From positions 1 through 64,000 of the forward strand of contig NZ_JARIEA010000060.1 of NCBI RefSeq assembly GCF_029267015.1: a stretch of DNA of 64,000 nucleotides, read 5' to 3'. Shown here piece by piece: positions 9,190-18,680 of this stretch. The notes below the pieces were generated by a model. That model was not told the DNA's origin. It saw only the letters and a program-made list of their open reading frames with translations, and ran no database searches. A program made the translations under genes and the position numbers. The number at the start of each line of letters is the position of its first letter. Position 1 is the first letter of the stretch. Source of the stretch: Sporosarcina ureae. Its GTDB lineage: Bacteria > Bacillota > Bacilli > Bacillales_A > Planococcaceae.

Positions 9190-9744
9190 TCAAGATTTCT
9201 TGTGCTTTTTCCAATCATCTTCAAGCATACTATATACGATTAAGTCATGATAATGATCATACAAGTACTCGCCATCACGAATGATTCCTTCTTTCTTAAA
9301 CCCTAATCGTTCAGGAATCGCCCGACTTTTTTTATTTTCCGTACCACAGCGAATTTCCACACGATGTACATTGTATTCGTCAAAAGCATAGTCGAGCAGT
9401 GAGGATACCACAGCATGCATAATACCTTTTCCTTGATATGCCTCTGCTAGCCAAAAACCAATACTTGTTTGCTTATTTGCATAGTTTACTGAATGAAATC
9501 CTGCGAAGCCAGCTAGGTTTCCTTTATATAGAATCCCCGCTTGAAATCCATCTTCTTCAGCAAATTGCTGTAACCAAGCTTCAATAATAGGACCGTACTG
9601 ATCCGCATCAGTCATTGAATCCACCCACGGCAACCACTCCCGTAGATATTCTCTTGACTCATCCACCAAGGCAAACAAAACTTCTGCGTCTTTCTGTCCT
9701 ACAAGTTTTAATGAAATATCCTCTGATACTTGATGCACGAACAT
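9190..9744 (-). CDS. GNAT acetyltransferase, RimJ/RimL type
   Basis: Encodes 184 residues. The GNAT motif A region is IGFWLAEAYQGKGIMHAVVSSLLDYAF with the Q/RxxGxG/A acetyl-CoA loop, and the motif B region ends NKKSRAIPERLGFKKEG. The overall pattern (N-terminal LREWLPWVD, C-terminal YDHYHDLIVYSML) matches the RimJ/RimL/YdaF group acting on ribosomal proteins or small substrates. AAAGGGG lies 7 nt before the ATG. Substrate unknown. Confidence 0.85.
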   Translation of the reverse strand: MFVHQVSEDISLKLVGQKDAEVLFALVDESREYLREWLPWVDSMTDADQYGPIIEAWLQQFAEEDGFQAGILYKGNLAGFAGFHSVNYANKQTSIGFWLAEAYQGKGIMHAVVSSLLDYAFDEYNVHRVEIRCGTENKKSRAIPERLGFKKEGIIRDGEYLYDHYHDLIVYSMLEDDWKKHKKS

Positions 9745-9912
9745 ATCCTAACCCCTTTCTCCAGTAGTTACTTCTCCCTATTCCCTTCTATCATATATCT
9801 ACTTTAAGTCTGTCGGAAAAGAAAGTCAACTTAGGTATTTGGAATAGTAAGAGAATGAAAGGAATATCGTGATTACATATTTTATGCGATTTTAGTATTT
9901 CCTAGCAAGGCT

Positions 9913-10551
9913 TTATTCATCGCGGATCTCTAACCCCAACATTGAGGCGAATTGAATTGCTTGTAAAGAGGATACAATACAACCTTCCAATTCTTTTATT
10001 GATACAGTCATACTTTCGAATTCTGAGGTTCTAATCTCCACACCTTTTAAAGGTGTTTCGTCAAAACTGGCAGAATCCAGATTGCTTTTTATAAAGTATG
10101 TGTGTTTTAGTTTACAATCAAAGAAATCTGCGTCTTTCACCTGACATTTGTCGAACCAGACTCTTTCCCATTTTGCATGAACAAACGCAGAAAGGTTACA
10201 TATACATTCCTCAAACAAGACGTCGGTGAATCGAGAATTCGTAAAGTTCACACCGAGCATTTTGCAATTATGAAAGCTTACGCGATGAATGCTTATTCCG
10301 GTCAAGTCTGCATTAGAAAAATCACAGTTTTCAAACCGAACATCTGTAACAAAAAGTTCTGGTAGAAAAGCTCCTTGAAAACTTGAATTCTTAATGAGCA
10401 TGCTAGTAAATTGAACACGCTCAATTGTTTGCCCGTCGAGTCTTTCATCAACTATACATGCATTCTGCAAAAAGGGATCTTCATCATGTCGTACATCTTG
10501 TAGCTGCACGGATAGTAAGTGATCAGGAATTCTAGGTTGATTGCGTTTCAT
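9913..10551 (-). CDS. Pentapeptide-repeat protein
   Basis: Encodes 212 residues. From about residue 60 to 175 the chain follows A(D/N)LxX-like pentads (for example DFSNADLTGISIHRVSFHNC, then MLGVNFTNSRF and DADFFDCKL), predicting a right-handed quadrilateral beta helix. Some members mimic DNA and protect gyrase (Qnr/MfpA); most have no known role. An AAAAGGAG site precedes the ATG. It diverges from the DinB-family gene across an 81-base gap that must hold both promoters. Confidence 0.8.
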   Translation of the reverse strand: MKRNQPRIPDHLLSVQLQDVRHDEDPFLQNACIVDERLDGQTIERVQFTSMLIKNSSFQGAFLPELFVTDVRFENCDFSNADLTGISIHRVSFHNCKMLGVNFTNSRFTDVLFEECICNLSAFVHAKWERVWFDKCQVKDADFFDCKLKHTYFIKSNLDSASFDETPLKGVEIRTSEFESMTVSIKELEGCIVSSLQAIQFASMLGLEIRDE

Positions 10552-10632
10552 TATATTTTCTCCTTTTCTTCAGGCTTTCTCAAAAGAATTACGGCCCAGT
10601 AAATGGTACTATTATAAAAAGAGGTGACGATA

Positions 10633-11121
10633 ATGGAAATTAATAATCAAGCACGCAAAGAATTATTAGCGCAAGTAGAAAAGCTATCAGATGAAAAAAT
10701 CAATCAAAAGCCTTCTGAAAACGAATGGTCCATCAAACAACTTTTGGAACATCTGTATTTGATGGAAGGCGGAGTCACTAAAACCATTCAGAAACAGCTC
10801 GCTTCCGATGAGCAGAATATCACAACAGACAAGCCGATCCAGCTCACAGTAGATCGCTCAACCAAAGTAGAAGCACCTGACTTCGCTACACCGACAGATG
10901 ACTATTCTACGCTAGATGAGTTAAAGTCTAAGCTTTCTGCCACTCATACCGCTTTACGTGAAGTTGCCAAAAGCGCAACAGAAGATCAATTAGCAGTGAA
11001 ATCTTATCCGCACCCTGTTTTTGGCGAAATGAGCCTTACACAGTGGATTCCATTTATCGGCTATCACGAGTTACGTCATATTGAGCAAATTAAAGAAGTT
11101 AAAAACCAAATCGGTATCTGA
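10633..11121 (+). CDS. DinB-family four-helix protein
   Basis: Encodes 162 residues. The NEWSIKQLLEHLYLMEGG segment carries the first metal His, and the C-terminal GYHELRHIEQIKEV carries the HxxxH pair, forming the DinB/YfiT-like metal triad. Homologues include bacillithiol S-transferases and damage-inducible proteins, so a thiol-dependent transferase role is possible. I start at the ATG with AGAGGTG 6 nt upstream; an earlier in-frame GTG overlaps that site. Confidence 0.82.
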   Translation: MEINNQARKELLAQVEKLSDEKINQKPSENEWSIKQLLEHLYLMEGGVTKTIQKQLASDEQNITTDKPIQLTVDRSTKVEAPDFATPTDDYSTLDELKSKLSATHTALREVAKSATEDQLAVKSYPHPVFGEMSLTQWIPFIGYHELRHIEQIKEVKNQIGI

Positions 11122-11126
11122 AAAAA

Positions 11127-11159
11127 ACCCCCACTATCACACTTCTGTATAGTGGGGGT
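11127..11159. terminator. Bidirectional terminator
   Basis: An 11-bp stem (11127-11137 with 11149-11159) between the convergent DinB and LOV-STAS genes, with an A run on the left and a T-rich right flank. Confidence 0.85.
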
Positions 11160-11163
11160 CACT

Positions 11164-11904
11164 TTATTTTCCTTCAATATAAAAAATCGCTTGTTGAATA
11201 CTTGAATATGTTTTCAACTCTTGATTCGGATCTTTAGCTGCCACCAACTTACGCGCCAGATCCGGAGAGACTCCCGTGAGATATAAACTGCTGCCCATGA
11301 GCTCCAAAACTTGTTGTATTTCCAAAAGCCGTTCTATAGAAGTTTCTTCATGCCAATAGAGACCTGTAACATCAACCATTACATGATCCACTTCTTGAGA
11401 GTGGACAAAACTACTTAACTTTTTGATTAGCAAATCAAATCGTTCTTCATTCATCTGACCGATTAGCGAAACAGCTGCTAAGTTATCGTAAATCATCATA
11501 ATAGGAAGCATAAGCTGTTCAATCTCATGATCTTTGCTGTGAAGTTCTTCTATTTGTTTGTATTGTACAGAAACGTCTGTCTGTGTTCCAATAAAGAAAT
11601 TCCTACCTTCAATAGTAATAGGACGGATGCTTAAGCGATTCCAAAATAGACTACCGTCCTTTTTATAGTTTTTTAATACAACTGTAAGAGGATTCCTTTC
11701 TGCTACCGCTCTTCTAACTTTCATCACAGTAGACGGATCCGTATCCTCTCCTTGTAGAAATCTGCAATTACGCCCCAATACCTCATCTTCGGTATAGCCC
11801 GTCATCGTTTCAAATGTTTTGTTTACAAAAATAATAGGGTTGTCATCTTGTGATGCATCTGTCACGATTGCTGAAACTCTACTTCCATTAATCAATGCTT
11901 CCAT
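11164..11904 (-). CDS. ytvA: LOV-STAS blue-light photoreceptor (YtvA/PfyP-like)
   Basis: Encodes 246 residues. The N-terminal PAS/LOV domain contains GRNCRFLQG with the photoactive Cys at residue 47, NYKKDGSLFWNRL, and the flavin-binding Gln in FIGTQTDVS. A linker helix (Jalpha) follows to about residue 140, then a STAS domain ending at the C-terminus. This is the architecture of B. subtilis YtvA, an FMN photosensor that raises SigB general stress activity via the stressosome. It is about 15 residues shorter than YtvA, at the N-terminus. No strong ribosome binding site precedes the ATG, and an in-frame stop lies 14 codons upstream with no alternative start between. Confidence 0.9.
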   Translation of the reverse strand: MEALINGSRVSAIVTDASQDDNPIIFVNKTFETMTGYTEDEVLGRNCRFLQGEDTDPSTVMKVRRAVAERNPLTVVLKNYKKDGSLFWNRLSIRPITIEGRNFFIGTQTDVSVQYKQIEELHSKDHEIEQLMLPIMMIYDNLAAVSLIGQMNEERFDLLIKKLSSFVHSQEVDHVMVDVTGLYWHEETSIERLLEIQQVLELMGSSLYLTGVSPDLARKLVAAKDPNQELKTYSSIQQAIFYIEGK

Positions 11905-12105
11905 TAACTGTTTTTGTATCGCGTCTGCTAAATTCTTTATTTTTCACACATCCCGTCGTTTTCAATAGATTCTTTTATTTATAGTAGCATATTCTTCTAT
12001 ATAAGACTTGGAAACTAGAGTAATCTATCTGCATTAACAGAAATATCTATAAATATCCCAGTGAACACGGTGATTTACTTGAAGATTTTTTCAACCGATA
12101 GAAGA

Positions 12106-12143
12106 AAAAACTCCCCTGACTTTTCATACGTCAGAGGAGTTTC
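12106..12143 (-). terminator. Terminator of the opp operon
   Basis: Inverted repeat with one mismatch (12108-12120 with 12130-12142) directly after the oppF stop, followed on the minus strand by six T. Confidence 0.85.
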
Positions 12144-12147
12144 TATC

Positions 12148-13080
12148 TTATACACGTGCAACTTGCATCTCGTTAAATTCTTTTTCTGAGCACAATACAA
12201 AGTGTTCAGGAGCAACTTCACGAAATTCCACTTTATCCTCTGGTTCGTATTGATGATCTTTCGGATTATACGGATGGCGTACACGTGAACGCTCATAAAT
12301 TGGGTCCGGTAAAGGGATTGCTGACAGTAGAGACTTCGTATATGCATGCATCGGATTTCGGTATAATTCATCCGCTGGAGCCATCTCTACCAGTTTACCA
12401 AAGTACATTACACCAATGCGATCGGAGATATATTTAACCATTGATAAATCGTGGGCAATAAATAAATACGTCAAGCCCTTCTCTTCCTGTAATTCCTTCA
12501 ACAAGTTTACGACTTGCGCTTGAATAGAAACGTCGAGTGCCGATATTGGCTCATCCGCAATGATGAATTCGGGATCTACGGCTAATGCACGAGCAATTCC
12601 GATACGTTGACGCTGTCCACCTGAGAACTCATGAGGGTAACGTTCAGCGTGCTCACGATTCAATCCTACAGTTTCAAGCAAATCAATTACTCGTTGCTTG
12701 CGATCGGCTTTGCCTTTTACTAGACCATGTATATCGAGTCCTTCAGCGATAATATCTAGGACTTTCATTCTCGGATTCAATGAAGCATAAGGATCTTGGA
12801 AAATCATTTGCATCTTTCTATTCAATGCGTGATTTTCTTTTTTACTTTTAGGTGCATGAACATCTACACCATTATAAAGAACTTGACCAGCTGTGGCATC
12901 ATATAGTCGGATCATAGTACGCCCTGTTGTGGATTTACCACAACCTGACTCCCCTACTAAACCGAATGTTTCTCCACGTTTAATAGTGAAGCTAATATCA
13001 TCAATCGCACGTACTTCAGTTGATTTCCCAGCGTTAAAATATTGTTTCAAATTACGTACTTCAATTAAATTATCTGACAT
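12148..13080 (-). CDS. oppF: Oligopeptide ABC transporter ATP-binding protein OppF
   Basis: Encodes 310 residues. The Walker A is GLVGESGCGKSTTGRT, the signature is [15 protein letters not shown], Walker B is FIIADEPISALD and the switch His is in FIAHDLSMV. The C-terminal NPMHAYTKSLLSAIPLPDP extension is typical of OppF/DppF. It pairs with OppD to power uptake. The ATG at 13080 shares a base with the oppD stop, and GGGAGG lies 9 nt upstream; a GTG one codon earlier is possible. Confidence 0.95.
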   Translation of the reverse strand: MSDNLIEVRNLKQYFNAGKSTEVRAIDDISFTIKRGETFGLVGESGCGKSTTGRTMIRLYDATAGQVLYNGVDVHAPKSKKENHALNRKMQMIFQDPYASLNPRMKVLDIIAEGLDIHGLVKGKADRKQRVIDLLETVGLNREHAERYPHEFSGGQRQRIGIARALAVDPEFIIADEPISALDVSIQAQVVNLLKELQEEKGLTYLFIAHDLSMVKYISDRIGVMYFGKLVEMAPADELYRNPMHAYTKSLLSAIPLPDPIYERSRVRHPYNPKDHQYEPEDKVEFREVAPEHFVLCSEKEFNEMQVARV

Positions 13081-14144
13081 CACACAGTACCTCCCGTCTG
13101 TTCAACATAGTACCGGCTACCCTTAAATGTTTTCATACGTTCAATCACAAGCGCTGGCGGTTCAACCTGTGGTGCTTGCGGGTGCAATAACCATGTCGCA
13201 GCGTAATGTGTATCACTCACTTTAAAGAACGGAGCCCGACGTTCCATATCAATCTTCATGGCATATTCGCTCCGCAACGCGAAAGCATCACCTTTTGGAG
13301 GATTCAATAAATCAGGCGGTGTTCCCGGAATCGCATAAAGTTTTTGATCCGCCAAATCCATGGACGGCATAGAGCTTAGCAATCCCCAAGTATATGGGTG
13401 TTGTGGATTATAGAAGATTTCATCCACAGTGCCTATTTCAACAATTCGACCACCATACATAACTGCTACTCGGTCTGCAACGTTTGCTACAACGCCTAGG
13501 TCGTGCGTGATAAATATGATAGATGTATCAGTCTTTTTCTGGATTTCTTTCATTAACTCTAGAATTTGCGCTTGAATCGTTACATCTAGTGCCGTAGTTG
13601 GCTCATCTGCGATCAGCACTTTCGGGTTACATGCTAGCGCAATTGCGATAACAATACGCTGGCGTTGCCCACCTGAAAATTGATGCGGATACATTTTATA
13701 ACGATTTTCTGCATTAGGAATGCCTACAAGATTCAATAACTCAATCGTCTGCTTGCGTGCTGCTGACTTGTTCAGCTTCTGGTGTTTCAAGATGGGTTCC
13801 ATAATTTGTCTACCAATTGTCATAGTCGGGTTTAATGAAGTCATCGGATCCTGGAAGATCATCGAAATATCTTTCCCACGAATCTTTTGCATATCTTTTT
13901 CAGGGATCTTCGTTAGATCTTTTCCTTCAAATAAGATTTCTCCATTTTTATATTCTGCACTCGACTCCGGAAGAAGTCGCATGATCGATTTCGTTGTTAC
14001 TGATTTACCTGATCCCGACTCACCTACGATTGCGAGCGTTTCACCTTTGTGTAAATCAAAGTTTACACCACGGATAGCTTTCACTTCACCTGCAAATGTA
14101 TGGAAGGAAAGCTCGAGGTCTTTTACTTCTAATATTTTTGTCAA
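13080..14144 (-). CDS. oppD: Oligopeptide ABC transporter ATP-binding protein OppD
   Basis: Encodes 354 residues. The Walker A is [16 protein letters not shown], the signature [15 protein letters not shown], Walker [13 protein letters not shown] and the switch His in FITHDLGVV. The C-terminal peptide-transporter domain carries [17 protein letters not shown]. In place of the Cys-rich iron-sulfur motif found in many DppD proteins it has [11 protein letters not shown], as in the cysteine-free OppD of Bacillus. It overlaps oppF and lies 15 bases after oppC. Confidence 0.95.
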   Translation of the reverse strand: MTKILEVKDLELSFHTFAGEVKAIRGVNFDLHKGETLAIVGESGSGKSVTTKSIMRLLPESSAEYKNGEILFEGKDLTKIPEKDMQKIRGKDISMIFQDPMTSLNPTMTIGRQIMEPILKHQKLNKSAARKQTIELLNLVGIPNAENRYKMYPHQFSGGQRQRIVIAIALACNPKVLIADEPTTALDVTIQAQILELMKEIQKKTDTSIIFITHDLGVVANVADRVAVMYGGRIVEIGTVDEIFYNPQHPYTWGLLSSMPSMDLADQKLYAIPGTPPDLLNPPKGDAFALRSEYAMKIDMERRAPFFKVSDTHYAATWLLHPQAPQVEPPALVIERMKTFKGSRYYVEQTGGTV

Positions 14145-14159
14145 CTTGCTCTCCTCCTC

Positions 14160-15185
14160 TTAATCTTTCATTTTAGGATCTAGTGCATCACGCAGTCCAT
14201 CACCAATCAAGTTAAATGCAATCATGAGAACACTGATCACAATAGCCGGGAACAATAAGACGTATGGTTGATTCTCCATCACTTTATATCCGTCATTGAT
14301 CAATGTACCTAATGAAGCAGCTGGTGGCTGAAGTCCAATTCCGATAAAGCTGAGAAACGCTTCAAAGAAAATGGCATTTGGAATCGTGAACATTGTATTG
14401 ATGATAATAATTCCAAGCATATTCGGCAACAAGTGCTTTGTAATGATTTTGCCATCCTTGGCACCTAGCGTACGTGAAGCCAAAACGAATTCCTGGGATT
14501 TATATTTTAATGTTTGTGCTCGTACAATCCGCGACATCCCTATCCAACCGGTTATGGTTATTGCGACAATTATCGCAGTTATTCCTGGGTCCATAATCAT
14601 AATCATCAAAATGACGACAATTAATGTAGGTATACCGATCAATATCTCAACAATCCGTTGCATGATGTCATCTGTTCGTCCACCAAAGTATCCGGAAATC
14701 CCACCATATGCTACCCCTATAACCATATCAATAGCCGCGGCTACGAATGCGATGAATAGTGATACACGAGAACCTTCCCAAAGTCGTGTAAATAAATCAC
14801 GACCAAGTCCATCTGTACCAAACCAATAATACTCGTCAACTTTCTTCATCTCGTATAAATTGACAGTTTTCCCTGCCAATTTACCGTCCCCATCAAAAAG
14901 TCCTGTTGCTTCAATACCAGGAATTTTAGGTGGTAAGTTTGCGTGACGTAAGTTTTGCGTGTCGCCCGCATGCCCGTTTAAATGTGGACCGATTAATGCC
15001 ATTAGTATAACTAATAGAAGAACGACCATACTGATAATAGCTGCTTTATTTTTACGGAGTCCTAACCATGCATCTTGCCAGAAACTCAAACTTGGTTTCT
15101 CTATACGTTCGGAATGATGTGCGTCAATGGTCACTCGCTCAAAATCTTCTGGTGTTAATTTTTCTTGTTCGTTTTCAATACGCAT
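14160..15185 (-). CDS. oppC: Oligopeptide ABC transporter permease OppC
   Basis: Encodes 341 residues. An N-terminal cytosolic tail is followed by one membrane helix (about residues 45-67), an external segment, and five further helices. The EAA loop that contacts the ATPases is RTLGAKDGKIITKHLLPN. The OppC_N domain and the DPG-containing loop are typical. The start overlaps the oppB stop by one base, so the two permeases are made in a coupled way. Confidence 0.95.
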   Translation of the reverse strand: MRIENEQEKLTPEDFERVTIDAHHSERIEKPSLSFWQDAWLGLRKNKAAIISMVVLLLVILMALIGPHLNGHAGDTQNLRHANLPPKIPGIEATGLFDGDGKLAGKTVNLYEMKKVDEYYWFGTDGLGRDLFTRLWEGSRVSLFIAFVAAAIDMVIGVAYGGISGYFGGRTDDIMQRIVEILIGIPTLIVVILMIMIMDPGITAIIVAITITGWIGMSRIVRAQTLKYKSQEFVLASRTLGAKDGKIITKHLLPNMLGIIIINTMFTIPNAIFFEAFLSFIGIGLQPPAASLGTLINDGYKVMENQPYVLLFPAIVISVLMIAFNLIGDGLRDALDPKMKD

Positions 15186-16117
15186 TATCCCTTACCTCCA
15201 GACACGCGGATACGTGGATCGATAACCCCGTATAAAATATCCACAATAAAAATAACTACAATAAGGAAGGCTGAGAACATTAATGTCGTACCCATGATCG
15301 TTGCATGGTCATTCGTCATGATAGACGATACGAATTGCTCACCAATTCCTGGAATAGCAAAAATTTGTTCTACTACTAGTGAACCTGTTACCAAACCAGC
15401 TGCAAGTGGTCCAAGAACCGTGATTAAAGGAATTAATGCATTTCGGAATGCGTGTTTGAAAGCAATTTCAAAGCCATTGGCACCTTTTGCTTTTGCTAAA
15501 ATAATATAATCTGAATTCAATACTTCTATCATCTCAGTCCGTATAAAGCGCGCGGATAGGGCTAGTGGCCCCATAGCGAGTGCAAGCGATGGCAGGACAC
15601 TTGACTTCCAACCGTCATTCCACAAACCGACCGGTAATAGATGCCACTCTGAAGCAATCCAATATTGCAACAATGATGCAAACACAAAGGACGGAATGGA
15701 AATACCGAGTATCGCTAAAAAGGTGCTTCCGTAATCCCAGAATGTATTATGCTTCAAAGCGGCAAGCATACCTAGTAGGATTCCGACAATAGTCCCGAAG
15801 ACCATCGCTTGCGCTCCCAAGATTAAAGAAGGTTTTAATCTAGTAGCCAATAAATCGTTGACACTTTTACCTTTAAATACAAAGGACGTCCCCAAGTCAC
15901 CTTTAGCCAAATTTTTCATATAGATTGCATACTGCACAGGCTTAGGCTTATCGATTCCATATTTTTTTTCAACAATTGCTTTTTGTGTATCATTCAACTT
16001 ATTGTAAGAAGCAATTGGTGAACCTGGCAATGTCTGCATGAGGAAAAAAGAGGCAGTTGCAATTAAAAACAACGTTATAAACATATATACTATGCGTTTT
16101 CCAATATACTTAACCAC
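15185..16117 (-). CDS. oppB: Oligopeptide ABC transporter permease OppB
   Basis: Encodes 310 residues with six predicted helices. The N-terminal YIGKRIVYMFITLFLIATASFFLMQTLPG helix and the EAA loop AKAKGANGFEIAFKHAFRNAL are characteristic of OppB/DppB. An external domain of about 70 residues follows helix 1. An intrinsic terminator between oppA and oppB should make this gene less expressed than oppA. Confidence 0.95.
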   Translation of the reverse strand: MVKYIGKRIVYMFITLFLIATASFFLMQTLPGSPIASYNKLNDTQKAIVEKKYGIDKPKPVQYAIYMKNLAKGDLGTSFVFKGKSVNDLLATRLKPSLILGAQAMVFGTIVGILLGMLAALKHNTFWDYGSTFLAILGISIPSFVFASLLQYWIASEWHLLPVGLWNDGWKSSVLPSLALAMGPLALSARFIRTEMIEVLNSDYIILAKAKGANGFEIAFKHAFRNALIPLITVLGPLAAGLVTGSLVVEQIFAIPGIGEQFVSSIMTNDHATIMGTTLMFSAFLIVVIFIVDILYGVIDPRIRVSGGKG

Positions 16118-16225
16118 GGTACGTTACACCTCCAAAAGAGTTTCTTACTTTACTTATTAGTAATCACTTGACATTTTTCGACAAAATACTTTTTAAATAT
16201 TGCAACTATTTGCTGTTACTAAAAA

Positions 16226-16260
16226 GAGAGTATATGGAATACAGATCCCCATATACTCTC
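16226..16260 (-). terminator. Intercistronic terminator between oppA and oppB
   Basis: A 12-bp perfect stem (16226-16237 with 16249-16260, 11-nt loop) followed on the minus strand by TTTTT. It lies 34 bases after the oppA stop. With no clear promoter before oppB, it is expected to be leaky and to give a high ratio of binding protein to permease. Confidence 0.85.
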
Positions 16261-16293
16261 CCCTATTAAACTCAAGACTTTACAACGTTACTA

Positions 16294-18033
16294 TTACTTA
16301 CCTGAAATATACGCCCACTTGAAGCTATAGTCTGCTCCGAATGGATGATCAACTAAGCCTTTGAAGTGTGGCTTATGCAAGAAGATCAAACCACGTTGGT
16401 AAATTGGTGCAATTGCAGCGTCATCATCAAGTAGAATTTTCTCAGCTTTTGCGAATGCTTCATAACGCTCCTCAGGCTTAAGAGCCAATTCGCCTTTAGA
16501 ATCTTCAATCAATTTATCGTACTCAGGATTAGAGTAAGACATCAAGTTGTTTGTACCATCTGTTACAAATAGATCCAAGAATGAAATCGGATCCTGGAAG
16601 TCTGGTCCCCAACCTGATACTTGAATATCATAGTCTTGGTTGCCATCCAAATCCAAACGTACGGAGAATGGTACTTCTTTCAACGAAATTTTAAGTCCTT
16701 CTAGGTTACCTTCTAATTGAGACTTGAAGTACTCGTCCATTTTCTTAGAAAGTTCAGTGTCGCCACCAAGAATTTCTAGATCAAGAGATTCAACACCTAG
16801 TTCTTCAAGACCTTTTTTCCAATGATCTTGTGCTTCTTCCACATTGTACTCTAAGTGGTTTCCGCTTAATTCACGGAAGTCTTTTTCATTTTCATCAAAT
16901 GCAAAGTTTGTTGGTACTAAGAAGTTTGCAGCTAATGATCCGTTAGCTAGTACTACATCTACCATATCTTCCTTTTCGAAAGATTTAGCAATAGCTTTAC
17001 GGATGTTTTCGTTCGCAAGTGGTGTTTCTTTACCATCACGCTCTTGGTTAAACTTGAAATAGAATACAGATGTTTCTGGTTGAATAACTGCTTCTTCATC
17101 ATCACGGTATTGCATAGCTAGGTCACCAGAAACTCCGGCACGATCTAATTTACCATCTTGATAAAGTTTAATTGCAGTTGCAGAATCTTTTACAACGTTT
17201 ACGTGAATTTCATTAAGTTTAACGTTTTCTGCATCCCAGTAATTTTCGTTCTTAACATAAGTCCAGCTATCGCCTGTTCCATCCCATTTAGTTAAAACGA
17301 ATGGTCCATTTGAAAGAAGGTTATCAGAGTTTGTTGCAAATGCATCCGCTTTAGAAGCTACAAACTCTTCTTTAAGTGGATAGAAAGTTCCAAATGACAT
17401 AAGTGACAAGAAATATGGTACTGGACGCTCAAGTTTAACTTCAAACGTCTTCTCGTCTATAGCTTTAACGCCAAGCTCAGATACTTCCATTTTTTCTTCA
17501 GAGATTGCTGTTGCATTTTCTACTACACCAGACATCATGAATGGTCCGTAAGGTGAACCAGTTGCTGGATCAATTGCACGCTGCCAAGCATAAACGAAAT
17601 CGTTAGCTGTTACAGGTGTTTCATCAGCCCACATTGCATCACGAATTTTGAATGTATAAGTCAATCCATCTTCACTTACTTCAGCTTCTTCAGCAGCCAT
17701 TGCAGGTTCTGCGATATTTTCTTGGTTTAAACGGTATAAACCTTCGTTGATATTGTTCAACACGTTGAAGCCAACTGCGTCTTCCACGATTGATGAGTCA
17801 ACAGATGGGATAGCAGCAGATTCAGCTAAGTATAATACTTGCTCAGCATCTGGCTCTCCTTCTTCGTCTTTGGCATGCTGTTTTTCTTCTGGTTCTTCAG
17901 TTGCCGCTTCCTTGTCCTTGTCGTCCCCGTCTGCTGCTGGCTTTTCTTCGTCTTTCGAACCGCCACATGCAGCTAAGAACATACTTAGCACTAACGTTAG
18001 TGCCATTAATAAAAGCCACTTATTACTCTTCAA
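16294..18033 (-). CDS. oppA: Oligopeptide-binding lipoprotein OppA
   Basis: Encodes 579 residues. I use the TTG at 18033 because AAGGGGAGG lies 8 nt upstream and the signal peptide then begins with KSNKW; longer in-frame starts add an implausible N-terminus. The lipobox is LAAC, followed by a highly charged linker rich in Lys, Glu and Asp (about residues 25-65) and the SBP_bac_5 domain, in which YAWQRAIDPATGSPYGPF and DFQDPISFLDLF are typical of Gram-positive OppA. It captures extracellular peptides for OppBCDF. Confidence 0.95.
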   Translation of the reverse strand: MKSNKWLLLMALTLVLSMFLAACGGSKDEEKPAADGDDKDKEAATEEPEEKQHAKDEEGEPDAEQVLYLAESAAIPSVDSSIVEDAVGFNVLNNINEGLYRLNQENIAEPAMAAEEAEVSEDGLTYTFKIRDAMWADETPVTANDFVYAWQRAIDPATGSPYGPFMMSGVVENATAISEEKMEVSELGVKAIDEKTFEVKLERPVPYFLSLMSFGTFYPLKEEFVASKADAFATNSDNLLSNGPFVLTKWDGTGDSWTYVKNENYWDAENVKLNEIHVNVVKDSATAIKLYQDGKLDRAGVSGDLAMQYRDDEEAVIQPETSVFYFKFNQERDGKETPLANENIRKAIAKSFEKEDMVDVVLANGSLAANFLVPTNFAFDENEKDFRELSGNHLEYNVEEAQDHWKKGLEELGVESLDLEILGGDTELSKKMDEYFKSQLEGNLEGLKISLKEVPFSVRLDLDGNQDYDIQVSGWGPDFQDPISFLDLFVTDGTNNLMSYSNPEYDKLIEDSKGELALKPEERYEAFAKAEKILLDDDAAIAPIYQRGLIFLHKPHFKGLVDHPFGADYSFKWAYISGK

Positions 18034-18076
18034 ATTGTTGACCTCCCCTTGATGTTTTTGAAGTACTAACTTTTTC

Positions 18077-18105
18077 ATTATACAAGAAAAACTTATGAAT
18101 GTAAA
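18077..18105 (-). promoter_or_regulatory. oppA: Sigma-A promoter of the opp operon
   Basis: Reading the minus strand: TTTACA (18105-18100), 17 nt, TATAAT (18082-18077). It lies 44 bases before the oppA start. Confidence 0.75.
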
Positions 18106-18114
18106 CGCTAACAA
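18099..18114 (-). promoter_or_regulatory. cre site (CcpA) overlapping the opp -35
   Basis: TTGTTAGCGTTTACAT on the minus strand matches the cre consensus WTGNNARCGNWWWCAW at every position and covers the -35 box of the opp promoter, a location expected to give carbon catabolite repression. Confidence 0.75.
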
Positions 18115-18222
18115 CAATATTATCTTAATTTTAAACTATTATTGAAGATTCTACACATTCTTACTCATTTCTTGTATGATAGACAGTAGCTATCAACATT
18201 AATTATGAAAAGAAGGACTTCT

Positions 18223-18567
18223 ATGAAACGTAATAGTATTGTATTTCTCATATCGCAGCTGGTGATTATTATTTCTGCCTATTCAGTATACGGTAAAATC
18301 TCATTATTAGGCTATATTAATGCTTCCTTTTTCGTCAGTGGTATTCTGTTATTCTTTGGTGGGCTTGTGTTTGTCGTCCGTACTGGATTCTTCGACTTCT
18401 TCATGACGAGTTCGCGTAAAGTGTTTGCTAGAAAAGGTCAAAGAGAAGCTATCGAATCTATGCGTGCTCCATCCGAAGTTATGTCGGCGAGTCCCGCTTG
18501 GTTCTTCATTGCAGGTATGCCAACCTTCATTTTTATGATTTTGGCGCTTGTTTTATATTATCTATAA
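18223..18567 (+). CDS. DUF3899 membrane protein
   Basis: Encodes 114 residues with three hydrophobic helices: two near the N-terminus (IVFLISQLVIIISAYSV, and FFVSGILLFFGGLVFVV) and one at the C-terminus. The FDFFMTSSRKVF stretch between helices 2 and 3 is typical of the DUF3899 family in Bacillales, which has no known function. AAGAAGGA lies 5 nt before the chosen ATG. It diverges from the opp operon and is closed by its own terminator. Confidence 0.75.
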   Translation: MKRNSIVFLISQLVIIISAYSVYGKISLLGYINASFFVSGILLFFGGLVFVVRTGFFDFFMTSSRKVFARKGQREAIESMRAPSEVMSASPAWFFIAGMPTFIFMILALVLYYL

Positions 18568-18609
18568 AAAAATCTCGGTACTTCCTTCATAGGAAATACC
18601 GAGATTTTT
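18568..18609. terminator. Bidirectional terminator
   Basis: A 13-bp stem (18568-18580 with 18597-18609), A5 on the left arm and T5 on the right arm, between DUF3899 and the convergent YusW-like gene. Confidence 0.88.
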
Positions 18610-18680
18610 AATTTACTGATATATTTTATAACTCATCGCCATTACTAGTTATTTTGTTCTCGCGCATTTAAAAACTTTGA

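Noticed and set aside
12075-12371. 98-codon open frame on the minus strand
   Set aside because: Overlaps the end of oppF in another frame and the terminator; no ribosome site.
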